From NCBI GenBank assembly GCA_021814615.1, contig JAKAHZ010000011.1, positions 1-47,696 on the forward strand: a DNA stretch of 47,696 nucleotides, given 5' to 3'. The position numbers were made by a program, and so were the translations under genes. The notes beneath the pieces were generated by a model that saw only the letters and a list, made by a program, of their open reading frames with translations, had not been told where the DNA came from and made no database searches. The first letter of the stretch is position 1; the number at the start of each line of letters is the position of its first letter. Source of the stretch: Nitrospirota bacterium (GTDB lineage: Bacteria > Nitrospirota > UBA9217). Positions 33,934 to 41,772 of the stretch are shown here, piece after piece.

Positions 33934-34467
33934 TCAGGCAGGCTTCTCTTCTGTTTTGAGGGCGCCGATGAAGGGCAGATTGCGGTACTGGTCCGCCATA
34001 TCCAGGCCGTAGCCGATGACGAAACGGTCGGGAACCTGGAACCCCACATAGTCCAGGGGCACGTCATAGGCGCGATGGGAGGGTTTGTCAAGGAGGACGA
34101 CGGTCTTGATGCCCGCAGGACCGCGAAGGCGGTAGCGCCTGCACAGCAGGTCCAGGGTCCTGCCGCTGTCCACGATCGTATCGACGAGCAGGAGGTGTTT
34201 GCCCGAGATATCCGTGTCGATATCGCGGGTCACGTCGATCGTCTCGCCCGGCCGGGCGCCGCGGTAGCTCGATACGCTGACGAATTCCACGGTCGAGGGA
34301 ATCGTCAGGGCGCGCATGAGATCTGCGGTGAAGACCGCAGCCGCCTTCAGCACGCAGACCAGGAGCAGGTCCCTGCCTGCATAATCGCGGGAGATACTGC
34401 CGGCGAGTTCGGCGACCTTCGCCTCGATGGTCGCCTCGTCGATCAGGATGTCGATATCGTCATACAT
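33934..34467 (-). CDS. hpt: Hypoxanthine phosphoribosyltransferase
   Basis: This 177-residue cytoplasmic enzyme of purine salvage converts hypoxanthine or guanine plus PRPP to IMP or GMP. The PRPP-binding motif is LLLVDTIVDSGRTL. LKAAAVFTADLMR, SSYRG and the C-terminal YVGFQVPDRFVIGYGLD, which sets the base and metal site, are also present. The ATG at 34467 gives MYDDIDILID. A longer TTG start at 34506 would lie at the predicted -10 box, so it is excluded. Its promoter overlaps that of the divergent NAD-salvage genes. Confidence 0.95.
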   Translation of the reverse strand: MYDDIDILIDEATIEAKVAELAGSISRDYAGRDLLLVCVLKAAAVFTADLMRALTIPSTVEFVSVSSYRGARPGETIDVTRDIDTDISGKHLLLVDTIVDSGRTLDLLCRRYRLRGPAGIKTVVLLDKPSHRAYDVPLDYVGFQVPDRFVIGYGLDMADQYRNLPFIGALKTEEKPA

Positions 34468-34499
34468 TGTGCGGAGGAAGCGTGCCGGAAGACCCTGCC

Positions 34500-34528
34500 T
34501 TGCCAAAGATACCCCATACTGTTAAGAT
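34500..34528 (+). promoter_or_regulatory. sigma70-like promoter of the NAD-salvage genes
   Basis: TTGCCA (34500-34505) and TAAGAT (34523-34528) are 17 nt apart. The start would be near 34535, placing a GGGGAGG Shine-Dalgarno run in a very short leader to the ATG at 34550. It overlaps the opposing hpt promoter almost completely. Confidence 0.55.
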
Positions 34529-34534
34529 TGTAAA
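34506..34534 (-). promoter_or_regulatory. sigma70-like promoter of hpt
   Basis: On the minus strand TTTACA (34534-34529) and TATCTT (34511-34506) are 17 nt apart, with a start near 34499 and a leader of about 32 nt. The two divergent promoters share the same DNA, so polymerase could not occupy both at once. Confidence 0.55.
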
Positions 34535-34549
34535 GGGGAGGTGAGGATC

Positions 34550-35113
34550 ATGAAAAAGGAAGCATTGCTGGTCATCGACATGCTGAACGACTTCGTCCTG
34601 CCCGGCTCGCCGCTGGAGGTCCCCGATACGCGGCTCATTCTGAAGGCTGTCCGGCGGGAGATCGATGCAGCCCATGCGGCCGGGAATCCGGTTATCTACC
34701 TCTGCGACAATCATGCTCCCGACGACAGGGAGTTCTCGCGCTTCGGCTGGCCCGCCCATGCGGTGAAGGGAACGAAGGGCGCCGAGGTGGTCCCGGAGCT
34801 CAAGCCCATGCCCACGGATATCGTCATCCCGAAGACGACCTATTCGAGCTTCTACGGCACCACCCTCGACGAGGCGCTCCGGAAACTCGGCGTCGACCGG
34901 ATCCGCTTGACGGGATGCGTGACCCATATCTGCATCCTCTTCACGGCGGCGGATGCGGTGCAGCGGGATTACTTCGTCACCGTGGTGGAGGACGGCGTGG
35001 CGGGCCTGGGCCGCGAGGATCACGAGGCCGCGCTCAGGATCATGAAAAACGTGCTGCGCGTCGATCTGGCGCGCGGCAGCGCTGCGACGGGGAAGAAGAA
35101 AGAAGCAGCTTAG
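34550..35113 (+). CDS. Nicotinamidase-like isochorismatase-family hydrolase
   Basis: This 187-residue cysteine hydrolase has the family triad: D10 in LLVIDMLNDF, K95 in VIPKTTYSSF and C123 in TGCVTHIC. CDNHAPDD and WPAHAVKGTKGAEV correspond to the metal-site region and the gating loop of nicotinamidases. It is followed 52 nt later by nicotinate phosphoribosyltransferase, so it most likely deamidates nicotinamide to nicotinate. GGGGAGGTGAGG just before the ATG at 34550 fixes the start. A Lys-rich tail (GKKKEAA) ends the protein. Confidence 0.9.
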   Translation: MKKEALLVIDMLNDFVLPGSPLEVPDTRLILKAVRREIDAAHAAGNPVIYLCDNHAPDDREFSRFGWPAHAVKGTKGAEVVPELKPMPTDIVIPKTTYSSFYGTTLDEALRKLGVDRIRLTGCVTHICILFTAADAVQRDYFVTVVEDGVAGLGREDHEAALRIMKNVLRVDLARGSAATGKKKEAA

Positions 35114-35153
35114 GAGTTCGGGGTACGGAGTGAGAAGTTGGGAGTTCGGAGAC
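35113..35153. repeat. GGAGTTCGG quasi-repeat tract between the two NAD-salvage genes
   Basis: GGAGTTCGGGGTACGGAGTG and AGAAGTTGGGAGTTCGGAGA repeat a GGAGTTCGG/GGAGT unit of 8-10 nt. It fills nearly the whole gap. Its G/A-rich end merges into the AGGAG ribosome-binding site of the next gene, so a repeat flavour appears to supply a functional signal here. Confidence 0.65.
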
Positions 35154-35165
35154 AGGAGAAAGAGC

Positions 35166-36323
35166 ATGTTCTTTACCGCAGATCCGAAGGATATCGTTGA
35201 CGGCAAGATCACGGACGTGTATTTCGAACGGGCCCTCGCGATCATGAAGGCCCGGAACGTGGACCCCGTGGTGAAGGCGGAGTTCATCGCCAAGAACCTG
35301 CCGGAGCAGTGGAAGTGGGCCGTCTTCACGGGGATCGACGAGGCGCTGGATCTCCTGAAGGGCCTCAGGATCAAGGTGAGGGCCATGAAGGAGGGGACGG
35401 TATTCTACCCTTACGAGCCGGTCATGGAGATCGAGGGGAGGTACCAGGATTTCTGCGTCTTCGAGACGGCCATCCTGGGGTTGATCTGCCAGGCCTCCGG
35501 CGTCGCCACCCGGGCCAGCAGGGTGAAGAAGCTTGCGGCAGACCGGCTGGTGATGAGCTTCGGCGCGCGCCGCATGCATCCTGTTCTCGCGCCCATGATC
35601 GAGCGCAACGCCTTTGTGGGCGGCTGCGACGGCGTGGCCGTGGTCAAGTCCGGTGAGCTGATCGGCGAGGACCCCATGGGCACCATGCCCCATTCGCTCA
35701 TCCTCTGCATGGGATCGACGATCGACGCGATCAGGGCCTACGACGAAGTGCTCGACCCGAAGCTCAAGCGCGTGGCGTTGATCGACACCTTCCAGGACGA
35801 GAAGTTCGAAACGATCAATGTGGCCGAGGCGCTCCGGGACCGGTTGTATGCCGTCCGGTTCGACACGCCGGGATCGCGGCGCGGAAATTTTTACCGCATC
35901 CTCGAGGAGACGCGGTGGGAACTGAACCTGCGCGGGCTCGGGCATGTGAAGTTCTTCGTCAGCGGCGGCATCACGGAACAGGACATCCCCGGCCTGAACC
36001 CGGTGGTGGACGGGTACGGTATCGGAACGTCGATCAGCAATGCGCCGGTGATCGATTTCGCCATGGACATCGTGGAGGTGAGCGGGGAACCGCGGGCAAA
36101 GCGCGGAAAATGGTCGGGTAGCAAACGGGTCATCGCCTGCGCGCGGTGCGGCGAACGCAGGATCATCCCGAACGATATCTACGGAAGCAGCTGCTCCTGC
36201 GGCGGCGCGTTCAGCGATCTCCTGCAGACGATCCTGGACCACGGTCAGCAGTTCGTGGAGCCCGAGCCGCCTGCGCGGGTCAGGCAGGCGGTGGTGGAGC
36301 GGGTGAGGGGACTGGAACTGTAA
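35166..36323 (+). CDS. pncB: Nicotinate phosphoribosyltransferase with C-terminal zinc-ribbon-like tail
   Basis: This 385-residue enzyme makes nicotinate mononucleotide from nicotinate and PRPP in the Preiss-Handler route. It is of the shorter type. Landmarks are FETAILGLICQASGVATRA, SFGARRMHP, GCDGVAVVKSGELIGEDPMG-type substrate loop, LIDTFQDEKFE and SGGITEQDI. The tail has CARCGERR and CSCGG, a likely zinc site. The ATG at 35166 has AGGAG seven bases upstream. Together with the upstream nicotinamidase it forms a two-step nicotinamide salvage pair. Confidence 0.93.
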   Translation: MFFTADPKDIVDGKITDVYFERALAIMKARNVDPVVKAEFIAKNLPEQWKWAVFTGIDEALDLLKGLRIKVRAMKEGTVFYPYEPVMEIEGRYQDFCVFETAILGLICQASGVATRASRVKKLAADRLVMSFGARRMHPVLAPMIERNAFVGGCDGVAVVKSGELIGEDPMGTMPHSLILCMGSTIDAIRAYDEVLDPKLKRVALIDTFQDEKFETINVAEALRDRLYAVRFDTPGSRRGNFYRILEETRWELNLRGLGHVKFFVSGGITEQDIPGLNPVVDGYGIGTSISNAPVIDFAMDIVEVSGEPRAKRGKWSGSKRVIACARCGERRIIPNDIYGSSCSCGGAFSDLLQTILDHGQQFVEPEPPARVRQAVVERVRGLEL

Positions 36324-36380
36324 AAGTCAATTGCTCCCGTTCCGGCCTTTTCCCCAAGGGAGCGAGGCAGGGAAATCAGA

Positions 36381-36411
36381 AGAGCGATACCGGTTCGGGA
36401 TCGCTCTTTTA
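36381..36411 (+). terminator. Rho-independent terminator after the NAD-salvage genes
   Basis: AGAGCGAT (36381-36388) pairs with ATCGCTCT (36400-36407), with extra CC/GG pairing in the loop, followed by TTTTA. It lies 57 nt after the stop of the nicotinate phosphoribosyltransferase gene. Confidence 0.8.
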
Positions 36412-36686
36412 TGCTGTCCTCTAGCTGGAGATAACCTTACAGCCACCTTTCTTGCTTGCCCGAAGAAAGGTGGCGCCAAAGAATGGCACCCCGCGACCAT
36501 TCTGATCCGTCATGCTCGGTCGTCCTCAGGGCATTTCGGAAACTCGCCCTGCGGGCTCAGACATCCGAACTGCTTTTCCTTCGGACTCGGTCGCATACCG
36601 GGAATGGTCGCATGGGGAGAGGATCAACGTCCTTAAAGCTTTTCCCCAAATCCCGCATGTCCTCGGAGCGGCCCTACGAAGTTTTC
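36412..36686. repeat. Gene-less stretch resembling a dispersed AAAGGTGGCGCCAAAGAATG-type repeat
   Basis: CGAAGAAAGGTGGCGCCAAA and GAATGGCACCCCGCGACC, then CTCAGGGCATTTCGGAAACT and CGCCCTGCGGGCTCAGACAT, resemble dispersed intergenic sequences I have seen in many proteobacterial genomes, often mis-called as small proteins. Open frames through it (for example 36456 on) are repeat-like, with no family signature. No second copy exists in this window, so its repeat status is inference. Confidence 0.5.
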
Positions 36687-37295
36687 TCACGGCACGGTGA
36701 CCATGCCGCCGGGAGTCTGGACCTGGTTGAGCGGCCGCTTCCCCGCCTGAACAGGAGCGCCCTGGGGTTTGTACACGAACAGCCAGTCGCTATACTGTCC
36801 CTTCCCTTCGAAATCCTTATCCTCTTCGGCGAAATTATATTTTTTCAGCGGTTCCTGCGTGCTCTTGCTGCGCACGCCCACGATGCCCGGACCGAGTGCG
36901 GGATCGGTGACGATCTCGAAATTCTCGTTCGTGATCGGGTCCTTGTACTGCCGGCGAAGGTACGGTTTTGTCGTCTGGGGATCCATGAGCAGCGCTTCGA
37001 TGCTTTTGGGATATGCGCCCCTGGTGAGCTGTATCGGAGCTATCTTTCCGTGCTGCGGCCTCGCTCCCGGGACCTGTGCGGAATGCTTGAGATAATACCG
37101 CTCAATGGCATTGCGGTATTCATGGCCGCGGAAGAGAAGCTCCTCTTCGCGCTCCCGGACCGCCATATTGCGCCACGACTTGCCGGCGACGGACATGGCT
37201 ATGCCGATCACGGCTATGGCTGCGAGCAGCGCCATATACGTGAATCCGCGCTCACCCGGGACGCTTCGGCGGGGACCGGCATTGAGCGGTTTCAT
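36687..37295 (-). CDS. Type II-secretion-like pseudopilin lacking Glu5
   Basis: This 202-residue protein has a class III signal peptide: a basic leader ending GERG, cleavage after G17 and then FTYMALLAAIAVIGIAMSVA. The mature protein has Ala at position 5 where most pilins have Glu, a trait also known from minor tip pseudopilins. The body includes the conserved REREEELLFRGHEYRNAIER and a GspG-like region (YPKSIEALLMDP, RRQYKDPITNENFEIV). The start ATG overlaps the upstream stop as ATGA. It ends the cluster with the GspF/GspE motor and is likely exported and assembled by it, perhaps as a minor subunit. Confidence 0.87.
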   Translation of the reverse strand: MKPLNAGPRRSVPGERGFTYMALLAAIAVIGIAMSVAGKSWRNMAVREREEELLFRGHEYRNAIERYYLKHSAQVPGARPQHGKIAPIQLTRGAYPKSIEALLMDPQTTKPYLRRQYKDPITNENFEIVTDPALGPGIVGVRSKSTQEPLKKYNFAEEDKDFEGKGQYSDWLFVYKPQGAPVQAGKRPLNQVQTPGGMVTVP

Positions 37296-40200
37296 TCGAT
37301 CTTCCCCTGGCTCACGAAGGATCTCCCGCATTCATAGCGGGTCTCGCCGGAAACCGTCTGCGGCCCCTGCGCGGGAGGCTGGTAGAGGTACAGGAACCGC
37401 TGCGGTTCCGCGCCGGCCGTAAACGTGAAGGTCAGGACGTTGTTCTTCAGGTCGTGATCGCGATTCGACCAGAGCAGTTTCGATCCCGGCGGCAGGAACT
37501 GGACGATACGCGCCTTCACCGGACCGATGGAGGACTGCGCGACAAGCTGGACCGAGGGCGATGCGGCGCTGTCCTCGACTTCGGGCGCCGCAGCCTGGAC
37601 CGATGAACGGAGAAGGAGCGCGTACAACGCAGTGCTGCCGGCATTCAGCGAGGAGCGGATCAGGGAGAAGGGGATGATCATCGATCTGCCCTTGCCTGAG
37701 GCGTCGAAGAGGATGGCAGGCTGCCGGTCGGGCAGGAACGCCGCGGCGCGGGCCCCTTCCTTCGACGGGGAGGAAATCTGGCCGCTCACCGCGATGTTCC
37801 CGCTCACGCCGAGGCCCGAATCCTCGGGGACGGTGATGGTCGGCGTACCGCCGGGCAGCGGCGCGCCGAAACGGAAGCCGAGCGCCTCGTCGGCCCTTCG
37901 CGTCTGCTCGTCCGATCCCACGACGACGATGCCCGTGCCGGATGCCACGGCATGCTGCAGCGTTTCGTTGGCAAGGGTGGCGCCGTCCGCTTCGAACAGC
38001 ACAAGGATGTTGAAGAGCCCGCTCTGTGCCTGACTCAGGAAATCGTCGGCCCGCGTCACGACCTTGAGATACAGGCTTTCCTGGTCAAAGGCCTCTTTCA
38101 GGATTTTTTCAGCCAGGGCGGATTCGATGGTCGTCGAGTTTTCACCGCCGGTCCAGACCAGGACGCGGAGGAGCGGGGAAGCGCTGCGCACGACCTCGAG
38201 GGGGCCGGTCACGGTCAGGGATTGCCGGTCCAGGATCGTTTCCTGCTTCAGCTTGCGTTGTTCGTTCTGCGCGGAAATCTTGAGAAGCACTTCGTATTCG
38301 CCCCGGGGGAAACTGATCCGGTCGATGGTCTCCTGACGCTGACCCAGCGCAACAGGAGAAGTTCGCAGAAAGACTACCGGCGCCTCCGGGGTCTTGGCGC
38401 GGATCTCGGTGGTGAGGGTCCCCGAGGTCGCGGGCACGTTGCCCGCGTCCCGCGTAACGATCCGGATTGCAAAGGGCATGCAGGGAGCTGTCTTGAGCGG
38501 TGTTCCGGCAAGAGAGCCGCGCACCGAGAGGGTCGGTTCCACTTCGATGCCCGTCGCGTCCTGCAGGACCGTTTCGCCGGACGCAGAGCGTGCGCTGATA
38601 AGATAGGGGCCCTCCTTCGGATTCCTTACCGGGATGGTCCGGTCGAGCACCCGCTGTTCTCCCGCGGCAAACTCCGGGAAGGTGATCGTTTCGATGGAGG
38701 ACGTTTTGCCGCCCGGCTCGGACAGCTGGAGCGACAGCACGAGCGGCTTGAACGGCTTGGTGGTGAAATTGGCGATTCGCACCTGGTAGGCAAGCGGCTC
38801 ATCGGCCGGATAGGACTTCTGCGCGGGCTTGATGTAGAGCAGGCCTGCCGGCACGTCGAGGGAAAGCGAGGCGCTGTTATTGTCCGTCTTCGATTCGGGA
38901 AAGGTCGGGTCACCCTGGACGATCGCAAAGAGCCTGCGGTTCCCCGCTTTCGCGGCCAGCTCGTATCGCACGATGGCCACGTGCTGCTTGCCCGGATCGA
39001 GGGGCGGAACGGGGAAGCTGCGAATGAATGCGCCTCCTGCGGAAGGATCCCCTTCGTAGAGCGATGCGCGGGAGGGGCCCGCGGGGACGCGTCCGCTGTT
39101 CATCACTCCGATGCCCACCTCAAGGGAGGGCTCGGTGATGTCGGCGGCCTGAACGGTGACGGTCAGGTCTGGCAGGAGCGCGCCGTAGAAGAAGCTGGCT
39201 TCGCGGGTGCTGCTGCCGGAATCGCTCTCGAGGATGGTCTTCAGCGTATGGGCGCCCTGGCGGACGTTTTCCACGGGAACGGAGAATTGCCAGGTGCCCG
39301 CGGTCGGGAGCTTGAATTTCTCCACGCGCCTGCCGTCCAGAAAGAGCTCGACTCTCGTCTTTTCCTTGCCTGCGACGACGGCGGAGACGGTCACCGGCCC
39401 TGCAGGCAGGTAGTAGACGGGCTGGTCCGGAGAGACGGCAAGCACGCCCGCATCGCCGATGTCGAAAAGGACGCGGCCCGCGGCAAGCACCGCCGGCTCC
39501 GGCGTGAATCCCGCCCCCTCGGGGAGCGGGGCGGTCACTTCGTAGAGAAGCTGCCAGATGCCCATTTGATCGGTGGCGAGGGTGAAAGGAAAGTTCAGGT
39601 CTTTGCTTCCGGGGGAGAGCTGGAGAGGGTGCTTTCCCGCAAGCGTGACGGCGCCCAGGGGGCTCACGAGCCGAAGCCGCAGTTCCGCAGACACGGTCTG
39701 GCTGGACTGCAGCGTGAGGGACGCGGCAAAGGCGCCCGGCGCTTCGGCGGCGTCCCGGTCAACAGCGGATTTCGTGCAGCGGACCGACGCGCCGAGCACG
39801 GGCACCGGGATGGTCCCGTGCGTCGTGCCGCCGGTCCTGGTGGCGAATTCCCAGTCAACGGCATAGGTATCGGCGGGAAGGGATGACGGCACGGGAATGC
39901 TGAAGACATGGTCCTTGCTGATCATCTGGAATTGTGAGGCGCCCAGGCCGCTGAAGGAAAAGGACCCGAGCCCGAGATTCCGCGTCTGGAGGCGCACAGT
40001 CTGGCCGGGTCGGTACCAGGGCTGGTCGATCCGGACGCCCGCCTTTGCCGCCGTATTCGGCAGTAGTACGCCGCGGCCCACGATCCTGCCGCCTGCCAGG
40101 TGAACGGCGTACCCCAGCGGTTTGTTTTCCTGCGCCTGCACCTCGAAGGAAACGATGATACGGTCCTGATCCAGGGAGAAAAACTTTTCCTGTCCCTCGG

Positions 40201-41533
40201 TGCGCGCCACAAGGTCGTACCTGCCCTCTGCGCCGGGAAGCCGCGTGATCTCCAGGCTCAGTCTGTTCCGGTCTCCAATCCGCTCGAGCAGCGGAGGAGC
40301 AACGGCAAGCCTGGCCGGACCGGCTGCGCGGGGCTGTTCAGCGCGCGCGATGGGCTGGGCAGGAGCAGCCTGCTGGGGCACGAAGAACCATCCTTCAGCC
40401 GTCTCGGCGGGCGAGGAAGAAATCGGCCGCCGGTGGGCGTCGAAGAGCAGATACTCCAGATGATAGATGCCGGGCGGCAGCGTGGGGGGCAGGGAATAGG
40501 CATACTCCACCGGGACTTCCCGGAGCGGCGGAACACTCAGCGGAACGGTCTGTTCGTCGATCGCCTTGTCGAGGTTCGGCCCCATGACGGCGATACGCAC
40601 CGAAGCCGCCGCTGCCCGTTCTCCTCCCCGCACCGTGATCCTGGCGCTGAACCTTTCGCCCGGCTTGACCGGAGCTGCCCCGCCGCGCGATTTTGCCCAC
40701 AGGAGCATGCCGCGAAGGAGGGCCAGTTCGTCCTGTTCGAGGGACGCCTGGCCGAAGAGCGTATCGCTGAAGAGATCCGAGACCACTACCCATCCCTTGC
40801 CCACCGGGTAGAGCGCGAGGGTCGGCATGCCGTCGATGCGGCTCAGCAGCACCGATGACCCGGCAGGAAGGACGCGGAGATAGCCGTCCGTTTCCACGGC
40901 CGGATTCGGCCGCCTCATGCCCGACAGGATCGGATGGGACGCCTGGATCAAAGATGACCGAAAAAGGGGGCCGCTGTCCTCGGTCCACCCGGCGCCGTCC
41001 ACGGCGGGAGAGCCGTCAGGAACGGGAAGAGCAGCCAGGTCGGCTCCCCGCTGCTGGCTGAAGCAGAGGATGATGCCGCCGGTCGTGGCATAGCGGGCGA
41101 GCCCGGCCCGGAACAAGGGCGAGGAGGAGAGTCCCGCGAGGCCGCCTGAGGGGATGATGAGCAGGGGTTTCATCGCGGCGAGAGCGGCCACCGTGTCGGG
41201 ATCGACAAGGGTCGCCGACTCCTGGAATTCCGCCAGGAGGGCCGTCCACTCGGCGTAGCCGCCGCTCCGGAGCACCGCCGCGTCGGGCGCCGCTTCCTTT
41301 TCTTCGTCCAGAACCAGGCCGACGACCCCTTTCTTCATTCCCGTGCGGAGCGACCAGCGGGGCTCGGCTGGACGGACAGGCGTCCGGACAAGGATGCCGT
41401 CCCAGGGACCGCCGGGATGGTCTCCGCCTGACTGGAAATAGGGGGTAAGGTCGTGGACGTCGTGCTGCGCCCCGGCAGGAGAAGCGCTGAAGATGCAGAT
41501 GCAGGAAAGCAGGAGTACGATGATGGTTTTCAT
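37292..41533 (-). CDS. Large secreted multidomain protein with CARDB/Ig-like repeats
   Basis: This 1413-residue protein has a signal peptide (MKTIIVLLLSCICIFSASPAGA); an ATG five codons earlier at 41548 is equally possible. Residues about 60-290 look like a class-I-amidotransferase-like (ThuA/DUF4350-type) alpha/beta domain: GGLAGLSSSPLFRAGLARYA and YPVGKGWVVVSDLFSD. Then come many Ig/CARDB-like beta domains, clearest at about 788-890 (PDLTVTVQAADITEPS, DPTFPESKTDNNSASL). A second alpha/beta stretch (about 1170-1215, LFNILVLFEADGATL and GIVVVGSDEQTRR) follows. No catalytic residues can be assigned. Overlap with the pseudopilin gene links it to the secretion cluster; it may be a surface or periplasmic scaffold. 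Confidence 0.85.
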   Translation of the reverse strand: MKTIIVLLLSCICIFSASPAGAQHDVHDLTPYFQSGGDHPGGPWDGILVRTPVRPAEPRWSLRTGMKKGVVGLVLDEEKEAAPDAAVLRSGGYAEWTALLAEFQESATLVDPDTVAALAAMKPLLIIPSGGLAGLSSSPLFRAGLARYATTGGIILCFSQQRGADLAALPVPDGSPAVDGAGWTEDSGPLFRSSLIQASHPILSGMRRPNPAVETDGYLRVLPAGSSVLLSRIDGMPTLALYPVGKGWVVVSDLFSDTLFGQASLEQDELALLRGMLLWAKSRGGAAPVKPGERFSARITVRGGERAAAASVRIAVMGPNLDKAIDEQTVPLSVPPLREVPVEYAYSLPPTLPPGIYHLEYLLFDAHRRPISSSPAETAEGWFFVPQQAAPAQPIARAEQPRAAGPARLAVAPPLLERIGDRNRLSLEITRLPGAEGRYDLVARTEGQEKFFSLDQDRIIVSFEVQAQENKPLGYAVHLAGGRIVGRGVLLPNTAAKAGVRIDQPWYRPGQTVRLQTRNLGLGSFSFSGLGASQFQMISKDHVFSIPVPSSLPADTYAVDWEFATRTGGTTHGTIPVPVLGASVRCTKSAVDRDAAEAPGAFAASLTLQSSQTVSAELRLRLVSPLGAVTLAGKHPLQLSPGSKDLNFPFTLATDQMGIWQLLYEVTAPLPEGAGFTPEPAVLAAGRVLFDIGDAGVLAVSPDQPVYYLPAGPVTVSAVVAGKEKTRVELFLDGRRVEKFKLPTAGTWQFSVPVENVRQGAHTLKTILESDSGSSTREASFFYGALLPDLTVTVQAADITEPSLEVGIGVMNSGRVPAGPSRASLYEGDPSAGGAFIRSFPVPPLDPGKQHVAIVRYELAAKAGNRRLFAIVQGDPTFPESKTDNNSASLSLDVPAGLLYIKPAQKSYPADEPLAYQVRIANFTTKPFKPLVLSLQLSEPGGKTSSIETITFPEFAAGEQRVLDRTIPVRNPKEGPYLISARSASGETVLQDATGIEVEPTLSVRGSLAGTPLKTAPCMPFAIRIVTRDAGNVPATSGTLTTEIRAKTPEAPVVFLRTSPVALGQRQETIDRISFPRGEYEVLLKISAQNEQRKLKQETILDRQSLTVTGPLEVVRSASPLLRVLVWTGGENSTTIESALAEKILKEAFDQESLYLKVVTRADDFLSQAQSGLFNILVLFEADGATLANETLQHAVASGTGIVVVGSDEQTRRADEALGFRFGAPLPGGTPTITVPEDSGLGVSGNIAVSGQISSPSKEGARAAAFLPDRQPAILFDASGKGRSMIIPFSLIRSSLNAGSTALYALLLRSSVQAAAPEVEDSAASPSVQLVAQSSIGPVKARIVQFLPPGSKLLWSNRDHDLKNNVLTFTFTAGAEPQRFLYLYQPPAQGPQTVSGETRYECGRSFVSQGKIE

Positions 41534-41548
41534 GGAATGTGAACTCAT

Positions 41549-41772
41549 GGGCGAACCGGGTGATGTGAACTGCCAGCCCTATGACGTGAAAACGTCGGAT
41601 GCCGATTGTCTTGGTAACTGTCTCAGATGAGACGGGTACAACTGACCGAAGGGGAATTCTCCGTGCGCGCTGCGCGGCCTGACGACCACCCCGTTCGGGT
41701 GATTCTCCTCAGCGTCCTCTGCTGCTCTGCGAGAGACGCCGTTTACCCCGCTTCTGCTTTTTTCCCAGGGGT
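41549..41772. repeat. Intergenic gap with a GCAGAG-type tract
   Basis: This gap within the secretion cluster has no gene. At 41701-41739 the minus strand reads GGCGTCTCTCGCAGAGCAGC and then AGAGGACGCTGAGGAGAATC. This is a GCAGAG/GACGC/GAGGA short-period tract akin to the others. No terminator is visible, so transcription from gspE may run into the large secreted gene. Confidence 0.55.

Noticed and set aside
36456-37337. 293-codon plus-strand frame starting in the gap after pncB
   Set aside because: Its first part lies in a repeat-like stretch and the rest is antisense to the pseudopilin.
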